From Circinella minor (Eukaryota; Mucoromycota; Mucoromycetes; Mucorales; Lichtheimiaceae), in contig JAEPRB010000175.1 of the NCBI GenBank assembly GCA_016758965.1, forward strand, positions 1 through 64,000: a stretch of DNA of 64,000 nt. The letters run 5' to 3'. Each line of letters opens with the position of its first letter. The stretch's first letter is position 1. The notes under the pieces were generated by a model that saw nothing but the letters and a program-made list of their open reading frames with translations, was not told the DNA's origin and made no database searches. The position numbers and the translations under genes are program-made. Positions 35,873 through 46,400 of this stretch are shown here, in pieces.

Positions 35873-38800
35873 TTATTTCATAATTTGTGGATGATGAAGA
35901 TAAACAAAATCAACATTATTACTATTAGCTAAGCTGTTATCAAAAGTTGATTTGAATGAATGTTGTTGTTGCTTTCCTCTACCCTTTTTCGAACTATGGT
36001 AATAATTTTTATTACAATTACTATCATCCCAAAAGGAACGTCGAATGGTATTAACATTATTGCCATTTATATATTGTGGCAGTGGTTGCTGCTGTGGTAA
36101 ACGTTGTTGTCGCTTGTATGATGGCGGAGTAACAGTAGATGATGACTTGCTGTTATTTCTTGATTTATTATTATTTTTTCGAGATTGCTGTTGTCTTGAC
36201 TGTTGTTGGCTATTTTGTTGTTGCGATAACTCCGTATAAGATCGATGTCGATCAACATCAGCGCAACCAGCTTGTCTTTTCGATTGTTGTTGTAACTGAT
36301 TTCGTCCGAAATTAGGTGTATAACTCCTTCGTAATTTAAATGATTTCTGTTCTTTATGTTTCTGCTGTTTCTGCTGCTGCTGTTGATTATATACATTGTC
36401 GGGTATGTCGTTACTTTTTATATCGTTGTTGGAGTGGTAATAAACATAATATGGATAGTTCTGATAATGAAGATGCTGATTAGTATTAGTTGAAAAAGTA
36501 GTAGTATTAGTGATGCTATTGTTATTGCTATTATTAATGTTAGAAATTGTTGTCGCTGGTGGAGAAGGTAATGGACGTGGATGGTACATATAATGATGAA
36601 CTGGTGTAGTAGTATCGCTGTTGCTGTTGCTGTTGCTGTTACAATTATTATTGTTTGAAGTTAAGTCCGAAGGTATAGTATGCTGAAACATAGGTATAAG
36701 TTGTGCAGATGGTAGTGGTTGAGTAGGTGATGATAATGCCGAAAAAGATTTACTACTACTACTGTTGCTTGTGTTACTGGTAATAGCACTATTATTACTG
36801 CTATTACTACTACTGCTATGCCCTGTAGATGAAGTAGATGATGGTATTCGTGTCATAGGCATGACATGTGGCAAGGCAGTGGTAGTAATATTGCTGTTGC
36901 TCACCCTCTTATGTGAATAATGACGAGAAGAAGGAGAAGCCGTTGTATTTGTTATTTTTGTTGGTGGTGTTGTCATATTGTCATTATTGCTCTTTGATCT
37001 TGTCGTTGCTGTAGTAACAAAAGGAAGATCTGGAGTAAAATGATGGTATGTTGGTAACAACATTGGTGACGATGATGATGATAAGGGCGAAACAGGATTA
37101 GAAAATACTGTCAAAGGCAAGGATAATGACGGTGGATGGGTAGAAACATGCTTAGCACAAAGTGCTTCTAAGCTCTTTGTTTCTAATAAAATATGTACTG
37201 CGCGTCGAAACTCGGCCTGTAAACCATAAACAGAAGCATCATCTGCCGAATTTCCCAAATTCCGATGAACATTAAATGGTTCTTCAATGCAAAATAAGCG
37301 TTTGTTTGGACCCTCGTGCCAACCTTTTTCTTGTTTGCTTAAATAGCGGCCATGACGTACAGATACAACTTGTGTTTCATAATCAAACTCATATGCAAAT
37401 CGTCGAAAAAATGCAAATAGTAAGCCTCCCAAACTTTCATGGTTTCGTTCACCAAAATATCGTAATGATTCAACGTCAGAATAAAAGGATGTATCCAATC
37501 CATCAACTATTACTGGATCCCTTATTGTTGTTGATGATGATGCTGTATAAGAAGAATGTTCTTCCATCTGATGAAGAACAGGTAGAATAGGTGGTTCACG
37601 CGTTTGCAAAAAATTGATAATCATGCATGTCCAAGTATATGTTGATAAAGTGCCACCATCAGCTAAAATATCATGTTTGTTTGTTTATATTGTTGTCGTT
37701 GTGTAATATGGGTGCATTTAGATATAGTAGAATGACAATTTTAATTTTTTTTTAGTTTATATTGAATGTTATTCATGGAGAATCATATATTACAAAATAA
37801 TAAAAAATAAAATTAATATACCTGCATTATTCAATGCCCGTTGCCGAGTCCAATATTTTATCAACATAGCTAAAGGTCGTACACGAGGATCAATCGCTAC
37901 ATAAGTTTTTATCATACGTGTATTATGTAGTGCTAATGAACTATTGACATTCATGTCACAAGCCAGTTGACTAATTCCAAAAAAAGGATAGGCTGTCAGT
38001 TATACCTGTATCATTTATAGAGAAGGAAGAGAAAACATGTTTGTTATTATTACTATTACAAACTTACTAGATGGGATCCCACATTTTTACAATAGGTACT
38101 TTGGCACGCGGTACAGTATGTACTTTTTGCATTCCATCTGTATATAATATAATGTAATATATCATTTGGAGAAGTAGAGATATATTATTATTATTGCAGA
38201 GATTAACAATAAATCAAGACACTGAATTATAGATGAATAGTTCCAATTTAACACTAAAATGCAAGAAAAAGAGAAGAGCTTCTTATCATAGACCTAAACT
38301 TACGTTTTTTCAATACAGTTGCTAATGTTCGAACACATTTCAAGCCAGGCCAAGAAGTAGTTAAGCAGATGTCAACATCAGATGTGGATGTTCCTAAATC
38401 ATTCTCAGATGACCTATTATAGTCATGTAATACATGAATATCATTGCCGTTGTTGTTTACATGCAAAATAATAAATAGAAAAAGTAGTGTTACCCGAATA
38501 AATGGACACGAATATCATGATCTCTCCATTCGAAATCCAAGATAGTTTCAACTTTGGTTACAAACTTTCTACGTCTTTCGTATGCATCTCGAGTCGGTAA
38601 TAATCTCTATATTAATCATTTATAATATATATATATTTATATATATCAGCTTGATCAGATCTTGTTATAACGTGAATGATAAAAATAATAATAAAGTGTA
38701 ATAACTTATATTATTATTATCATTATTTTTGTTTTTCCCTATCTTCTGCCACCGCTTTTCTACCCTTCACTCTAACCCCCGATCCCCCGTCCACACAATT

Positions 38801-39469
38801 TTCTTCCCCCTAATATTATTATAATACAGGGCAATGATATTGTATATAGTATATAACAAACTTTCAAAACCTCGGCAATTCGATAATAATCATGATATTC
38901 ATTGTGATCTACAACAACATCCCGGGATCTCGTTCATTCGTTGACTACTCTTCTCCTCAGCTACTATATTAATGATAAATAATAATTACCTCATAAATAT
39001 CCAACATAGAGACACTTATACAATCTTGAACATCTCTTTCTAAGACAATCGGAACAAAATGACTCGATGATAGTAATAAAGATGTTGTAGTAATATTGGT
39101 TGTCGTAGAAGGAGAACGTAATTGTATCGGCGATATATCATTTTGCTGCTGCATTACATCTTGTTCCTCATGAAAGTAGATACTATTATTACTACTATCT
39201 ATTGATGTAGTAGTACTAGTAGCAGTGTTGGTAGAAATAAGCGGAGAACTCGATCGTTTGTCGTCATAGTCTTCGTCAACTTCTTCCTCTTCGGATAAAC
39301 TGGGTGAAAGATCGGTTGACTGGTCTGAAGTGACATCAGATGACCCATTATATTCTTGAACTAGTGAATCATGACAAGATGATTGAGTTTTGAATAGATC
39401 CGTTGTGGTTGTTGTAGATAATACAGATACCGGATCTGTTGTAAGAATTAACGATTTGGTCGTCAACAT
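35873..39469 (-). CDS. Cid1-family non-canonical poly(A)/poly(U) polymerase
   Basis: Six exons: 38990-39469, 38494-38606, 38304-38413, 38068-38137, 37822-37970 and 35873-37662, giving 903 residues. Cid1-type enzymes add A or U residues to RNA 3' ends. The catalytic core comprises FGSSENDLGTSTSDVDIC (GS and first two Asp of the metal site) and VPIVKMWDP after it. QLACDMNVNSSLALHNTRMI and LAMLIKYWTRQRALNN come next, then the PAP-associated part ending with GGLLFAFFRRFAYEFDY and ALSVRHG-type sequence (VVSVRHGRYLSKQEKGW). The first 160 residues are acidic and Ser/Thr-rich. The last 420 or so are an extreme Ser/Asn/Thr/Gln-rich tail that looks disordered and prion-like. It could drive RNP-granule association (inference). 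A/U preference cannot be read. Splice phases all close. Confidence 0.9.
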
Positions 39470-39877
39470 GAATGTCGAGCAAAATTTGAATTCAGGAAAA
39501 AAATCGAATCGGGGTCTTCCTCTTAAATTCTCAGAAGTACAACAACAACAATAATAATAATAACTTTTAGAGTTGGTAATGAAATAATATATATTTATAT
39601 ATATAAATACGTTTTGTTGTTTAGGTGCGTGTATATGTATATTGGTTATATATACTGAGCCGTGTGAGTTTATGTAACGTGTATATATATCAAGTTGGTG
39701 TCTTGCAACAAAAAAAAAAAAAGCAAAAAAAAAAGTTTAAAAAGTAAAAAAGGAGGTGAAATAAAAAAAATGCATAAGAAAATTAGGAGACGTCCTAGTC
39801 CGGTGTGTACATAACTTTTTTCTTTTCAGTTTTTTTTGGGGGAGATGTCGTTTCAATAAAGTTTTATAACATAAATA
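39470..39877. other. intergenic region
   Basis: About 400 bp of promoter for the Cid1-like gene, with TA-rich tracts and an A run at 39710-39735, plus the 3' flank of the transporter gene. No other feature is seen. Confidence 0.45.
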
Positions 39878-41703
39878 TTACATAAAAGTAAAAGCTACCC
39901 AAGCTAATAAACCTGTAATCGCAATATCAACTGTTTGAGCCAATATATACAAAGTGCATAACATACCAAGATTGCGAATATTCTGTTTCATTTCATTCAG
40001 TTGTAATCCAAGTCCAATACTGACAAACGATAATGTCGAAAACCACTCAGAAACATAAAAACAAAAATCGTTGATTGCGGTTCGACGATCCCCGTCCTCT
40101 CCTATGGTTGTGTTAAATAAAACGGCTGTCAATACAAATCCAATCACAAATTTGGGAAATCGTTTCCATAGTAGCACATGTGCTTTGTCGCGTTTCTTGA
40201 TATTCTTCGATGTCGATGTTGGTGGAGTAGGTTGTCTATCATCCAACGCTATTGTTGCTATCGCAATATCAATACTACTGCCATTATCATCCTTATTATT
40301 ATCATTTTGTTGTGTTTGTTCTGGAGGTGATTGCTGCGTCAATAACTCCTCTTCTCGTTCAAATTTTCGCAGTTCATATAATTCATATTGCGACCATGCC
40401 CATGCCATGAAAACAGAAAGTGGGCCAATAAGAACATTTTGTACCATCTTGACAACGGCTGATGTATTAATTGCTTCTTTATCACCATAAATACTTGCAG
40501 AGGCGATCACACCTCCAGTCGAATCAACACATCCACCGAACCATGCACCACTTACAGCTGAAGAAAATTCCAATCGATGAGCAATATAAGGTAGTGCAAT
40601 AATACTTGGGATCGTAAAAATAGATATAATGGCAATAGGCATTTGACTTTTATGAGGAACACCCATACTAGCACCAAGAGCGATGGCAGCAGAAGACCCA
40701 CAAATAAACGTTGCACCCGATAAAATGATAGCTGTTTGTCTATCAATCTTGAGAACGCGCCAACCGACCCATGCAATAACCATGAATAATAATGGAGTAT
40801 CAAGCCAACTAACAAATAGTGCACGGGGTGCTAATGGTCTAAGTACACTAATGTCGATGCACAACAATACTAAACTGGCTGCGATATAAAGCTCAGTTTG
40901 CTGAGCAACCTTAAGATAGCCGGGTAAGCGTTTTCCGAGCATATCAATAGCATTGCGAAGAACAAAACCAAAGATGATGGCCCAGATTGATGCACCCAAA
41001 CTTGCTTTATTCAAATGCACTATTATTATATATCATTGTCATATATCATTTTCATGATATTAGTATGTACTTCCCAAAAAAGAAATAAAATTTATTTGCC
41101 TTTTCTCTTCCTTTCAAACAAAACTTTTGTTGCTACTTTACCATTACTAGCAAGCATTTTTGATATGAGTGCCACAAAAAATACAATGACATAGCCAAAT
41201 GGATATTGCTTCCAGTTAGGAGTTCGAACAGCAGCCATAGATAGCCAAAGCAACAAGCCCATGGCAACAAATATAACAATAAGACCATAGTTACCTATCG
41301 TGGCAAATGTCAAAAATGGATTATGTTCCCATTTCAAAAACTCAGGCTGTGGAATACCGTGATTGACTGCACCGACAATACAACCAAAGAATATAAGACC
41401 GATCCATACAGACCACCAATCTTCTGTATTCCACCATAATAACCATGAACGCCATTCATCCACATTAGTATTATTATTGTTGTTATTTTTCTTTTTATTA
41501 CTGTTAGAATTTTGTTGTTCAATTGATTTTAAAGAAATTATATCGTCATTTATTTGTTGTTGATATGGTGAATAGGCATTTGCTTTGTTATTACTGCTAC
41601 TGCTGGCTGCTACAGCACTAGGTGTTGTTATATTTGTAAAGCCTTGTAATTCTATAGACGGTCGTTGACTACCCGATCGTGATAATGAACGTACATTATC
41701 CAT
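39878..41703 (-). CDS. YeiH/UPF0324-family membrane transporter (putative sulfate exporter family)
   Basis: Two exons, 41142-41703 and 39878-41019, giving 567 residues. The first ~75 residues are Ser/Asn/Gln-rich and cytosolic-looking. About ten or more membrane segments follow. Family landmarks are the LGASIWAIIFGFVLRNAID block just after the intron, FICGSSAAIALGASMGV, and AWFGGCVDSTGGVIASASIY with ASAVVKMVQNVLIGPLSV-type sequence (TSAVVKMVQNVLIGPLSVFM). The family is mainly bacterial, where members are annotated as putative sulfate exporters on weak functional evidence. A charged hydrophilic insert of roughly 80 residues (around 40190-40390) splits the last two helices and is a eukaryotic-looking addition. 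The substrate is not established. The start is the first in-frame ATG. A GC-rich island lies 35-125 bp upstream. Confidence 0.85.
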
Positions 41704-41734
41704 TGAATAATTATTATTTTTGAAAAAGAGTATA

Positions 41735-41830
41735 TTTGCCGTCCTGTCTCACTTTGCTCGACTAAATGAGTCCCTGCGCTCCGCTCCCGGATCATGTTGT
41801 CGCAAGGGTTCCTCCCTTGGCTCCAAAGCA
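41735..41830. other. GC-rich island just upstream of the transporter gene
   Basis: About 95 bp are far richer in G/C than any surrounding DNA. They contain short self-complementary units (CAAGGGTTCCTCCCTTGG; GACTAAATGAGTC). They lie beyond the 3' end of the minus-strand Helitron helicase relic, where a Helitron 3' terminus with a hairpin would be expected. That assignment is inference. Confidence 0.35.
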
Positions 41831-42051
41831 GCAGAATGTATAATTTTTTTTTGAGTATATGTGTACATATATATCACAAATAATAAAAATATTAGTAATA
41901 ATCTCATATAATATTGCAATCACGGCTGCAATCTCCTTTGAAAGAAGATCCAAAACTGGATCGAAGTATTTTTAAACAATTTGTAACTGATTGAAAAACA
42001 AGATGGTTTTTAGAGAGTGGCAAGATATAATGGTATTTATTGAAAAAAAAA

Positions 42052-42460
42052 TTACAACATATCATATGAAGTTATCTTTGTTACAGCTGGTAGAAGAGCA
42101 TTATGATAAACTGTATTATTTGTTTTTGGAACATCATTGTCTTTTTGATCAGACATATTCAATGTAATCTTGATACTTGTGGAATCCGTGGCTCTCGAAA
42201 GAACGGTCTATAATTGACTATGGGCGAAAACAGGTTCATCCAAAAACACACCAACAGTTGGCAGTGTCTGTTCTTGAGCTTTGTTGACAGCCATTGCAAA
42301 CGTAGCACATATGAGTATTAGTGATGACACAAAATAAAAGGATAGTTGCTTTCTGTAGTACATACTTTGATTCTTGATAAAAAAAATTTGTCGCCTTCAT
42401 ATCCTTGATTAATTTTTCTCACGCAATAATATTTTCATGCAGGGCAGTGCTAAATATCTT
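42052..42460 (-). pseudogene. Helitron/PIF1-type helicase relic (C-terminal fragment)
   Basis: The minus strand carries a decayed copy of the last part of a PIF1-like helicase as found in Helitrons. The pieces in order are LHENIIA (near 42440), INQGYEGDKFFLSRIKV, then after a frameshift CATFAMAVNKAQEQTLPTVG and VFLDEPVFAHSQL. An in-frame TAG follows, then TVLSRATDSTSIKITL and NNTVYHNALLP, ending in TAA at 42052. These correspond to the family blocks around AFAMTINKAQGQT and PVFSHGQLYVALSR. At least one frameshift and two internal stops make it non-functional. The N-terminal Rep/HUH part is not seen in the window. A chromosomal PIF1 fragment is the alternative. Confidence 0.75.
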
Positions 42461-43492
42461 GGTATGAATAAATAAATCAGTATTTTAGTGATACTGTGAA
42501 AAAATTCAACAAGATATGTAGAAAATACACTTTCGAGATTGTCACTGGGGGTTAAAATAAAAATTAATTCACACATACTTGGGTTCGACGTCGTCTTTGT
42601 AGTGATTTCTATATTTCTATTTATTATTTTTAATTAAATTAATCTACTATTTTCTTTTTATGGATGTGAAAAGTAAAATAAAGAAAGAACATAATCACAG
42701 TTAAATCATTCTTGTCGCTCCTGATTTATAAGTTCTTAAAAATACTAAAAATATAACACAAATACGTAGAAGGGTAAATTCAACAGAAGTGTGATATTAA
42801 ACAATAATAAAAAATGAAAGAGAGAGTAATAAAATCAATGAGGAGTAAGTTTATTTCAAACAAAAGTTACATACTTTTATGCTTATATTGAGACCTTATC
42901 AACAAAGGAGTACCTCCCATGCATGCATCTACAAAAATATAACAGCATTTGCAATGATGATTATGCATGCTTATGTCTTATTATTATTAAGCACTGTCTA
43001 ACTGAAAATGGAAAGCATTATCATTCTAGAGAGCTATATTTAATAAGAAGCTGTTTCTAAATGATGAATATCTTTATAAAGCCATTGTAAGGTTGAATGC
43101 AGCAAAAGAAACAAGTTCACTGAAACTTGGGGTTAATGGAACGTCAGAATTCATTAATTCCTTGGTCGGTGTTTCCTAATTTGGAGCATTATATAACTAA
43201 GAACAATGTATTTTAATGTAGTATTATATTTACAATAAGAAAGAAAGAAAAAAAAATAGGACGATGAAAAATTATGTTACTATGCCTATGAATGATGGGA
43301 GTAAGATGAGACAAGTTGAGATCGCTATAATTTTTCTTTATAAATGTAATTTTTGAAAGCCATCATGAAATGTATTATCATCAGGACACTATAAAAATAA
43401 GAATAAACAAATTTTCTCATGGATATATTTAATCGCAAGTTTTTTTTTTGTTATGTAAAAGCCAAAAATGTCCATTTTATACTTATATGACC
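42461..43492. other. intergenic region downstream of APC1
   Basis: No gene is firmly supported. A plus-strand stretch at about 43045-43182 reads LFLNDEYLYKAIVRLNAAKE and stops at TAA; it may be a coding scrap. A possible extra terminal exon of APC1 at 43338-43388 is discussed with that gene. Confidence 0.4.
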
Positions 43493-46400
43493 TCATGTTA
43501 CCTCATCGTGCGTCATTCGACCCGGTCGTCTTTGAATACACAACATACCCGAATCAAGGACCGATTGTTGATAGCTTGTTCCATCCATGTGTATACAAAT
43601 AGGTAAATAACGCGGACTATCCAATTGAATACTCTTGATTAATGTATAGGTTGGAATCACGGTGGGTGCAATCACACGAATTTCTTTAATTTGTCGTTCT
43701 GATTCAGGTAACCATGGTTCATCTTCATACATTGTTAAGCGTAGCGGTACTCGGCAAGGTTTCACGGTATCCACATCAAACGGAGTTAACCACCGTACAT
43801 CTAAGGCTAATGTCCATAGATGTCGAAAAGCTTGAAGACTATAACGGTTATCATCAGGTGAAATCGGATAAAAGGGATAAAACGCTGTTAATAAGCCTGC
43901 GATGGCTTCATTGGTTGTTTTGAGTGTATAGCCTCCGAGTCCGGCAAAGAGCAACCCCATTGCCATATGCGTTGCCATATGGTTACCATAATTGACATTA
44001 CTATGGACACGACCATGAAGTTGTTTGAGTCGTGCTAATAATTTTAAGTTTCCTGTGCCTGCAACCACCATAGCAGCTGCCGTTGCAACGACATCCACAG
44101 CTGTTTTGACCGCATTTTTGGTAATATGTTCTTGAAATGAAACAGATGCCGTATTTGACAGTCGAATAAAATAGTCTAATCGGTCCAATAGACATTGGAA
44201 TGCTTCTTGATTATCGGAACCAGCATACCGAAGCCCGATGCATAAACAAGCACCTGCAACTATGTTGAACATGGCTTGCTTGGATGCTTCTATTTGCCAA
44301 TCTTCTTCAACCTTTTTGTTATCTTTGTCCGAATGATGCTCTTTTCGCATAAAGGAAGGTAATTGTTGATCAATCCATACATCTGTAGGTCGAATGTTAT
44401 TCCACATGATAAGGTTCTTGGCAACAATACGTACAAGTAAATAATCAGGACGAATGTAATTTAAATAGGGGCGAGTTTCAAGTACATCGATTTGTTCGGC
44501 AACACGCGTATTTTCTGTTTTGAGGTACATTAATCCCAAAGCAATCGTTGCTCCAGCAGAAGTTACATCCAAATTAACGAATTTTTGTTGTTGCTGTTGC
44601 TGTTTACTACCTGCATTGACACCACCGCTACCTGTACCAGGTGTATGACTAGAACCACCACCACTGCTACCACTACCACTAGGACCAGCACCTCCTCCAG
44701 GACCTACTCCTCCTGATCCTGGAGCCGATGGATCTCGAGGTGGTGCTGCTGCAGCAGCAGCCCGAGCTTGACCTGTTATCAACTCTTGTAGTGTATTACT
44801 CAGCTGTAAGTCAGCTAATGAAGGGGTTTCTCCACCACTCCCAAGTGTAATATATCCTAATGCAAATCCAGCTGCTAGCGAACAGCTTTCGAAATCCGTA
44901 TCCATCATTGACGCATCCGCATAAGCTTGTCGATTCATTTCATTTACCATAATCGAACTCATCAATCTATCACAGGATCCCATATAAACCAGACCAAGAC
45001 TGAGTAAACAGGTAGCTTGGATTAATATTGAATGACGTAAAGTGGTGGATTGTTCAGGTAAAAGCGCAGGAATGTGAACCGAAAGTAATTTAGTTATTTT
45101 ACTATCCTTGGTACCTCGATAAGCGGCAGCAGCACCAAGAACAAATCCAGCAGTGGCCAATTCACAACTTTGGGTCATATAACGGTACCAATGAATTAAG
45201 GGTAAATGTTTCAAATTCCCATTTAAGCCGAGAGCAAGTAAGAACCCACCATGTTCAGGCTTGAGTTCATCAGGATTACTAAATACAATCCATGATCCGC
45301 TCACTTTATGGCTTGGGGAGATGCGCAGACCAGCTGCAACACCATTATGAAACTGGGCCCAGTTGAGGTATTCTTGATTCCAAGTACGTTCTTCGACCGC
45401 AACAACCGTTCGCAATGGAAGAAGTTTAGCTGACAAGTTGATAGTCTCGATTGGGAAAGCTTTGGTCAAATCAGGTTTATAGGTACCATATGAATATAAT
45501 CCACGTCCAACAGATAAAGCAAGTGTCCGTTGAACCAAATTAACAACATGTACCTGATGCTCTGCAGTAACCTCTTCATCCCTAAATATATATAATTTGA
45601 TTTTTAGTCATTTTATATGTGTGAAACATATATACTTTCATACTTTGTAGTATAGCTCGTTTTCCCCCCCCAACTTACGCTAAATCAGGTCGATCAGGGA
45701 CCACAATTTCTGGCACTCTTGTACTATCTAATGATGCACGGACTGTTTCCAAAACACCAGTATAGCCAAAACGTAAATTTTCCGTATCTGAATTAAGTTT
45801 ATCAGATTCAAATGCTACTGTTGTTGATTCAGTATCCTGTGTAGACTTTTCAGACTATTACCAATATAGTCCACGCCCCCACAAAAAAAAATTCAGTGTA
45901 AATTATTAGTCAAATTAAGTGGAAAAGTATATACCCATATCGAATTTTTTTTTGCGTCAATAACACCAACCTCTTGTACAGGAAGACGAAACTTTTCAGC
46001 ATTTGGATCAATAGCAGTTGATACGATTGACATTTGTTCCGCCATATCCGGTCGACCTAAATAATAATCATTCATCTTAATTTATATATTTTGATAATAC
46101 CAACATTTATTCAAAAAAAAAAAAACTTTACCAATTATTCGATAATGCTCTGGTGTCCATGTCATCAATGGTTTTTCACAATAGGATTCCAAAACATCCA
46201 GTAGTGGGCGCGCAATAAAGTCGTCAATGTCCTCAATTTCACGTCGATAAATCCCTTCTTCAACCATCCGCATAATCATTTTTTCAGGTCCGTTTGTACC
46301 TAATGCTTCATATAACATCCAAACCATTTTGACTGTACGACCATAGGAATTTTGTTGATGTTGTTGTTGGTTATCCAGTGAAAGAGGATCAATACGGGCA

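Noticed and set aside
36045..37590. plus-strand frames of up to 104 codons over the Cid1-like gene
   Set aside because: Antisense shadows of the repetitive Ser/Asn/Gln tail and PAP-associated domain.
41735..41830. 5S rRNA or tRNA gene in the GC-rich island
   Set aside because: No A/B box, C box or cloverleaf could be drawn; only short hairpins are present.
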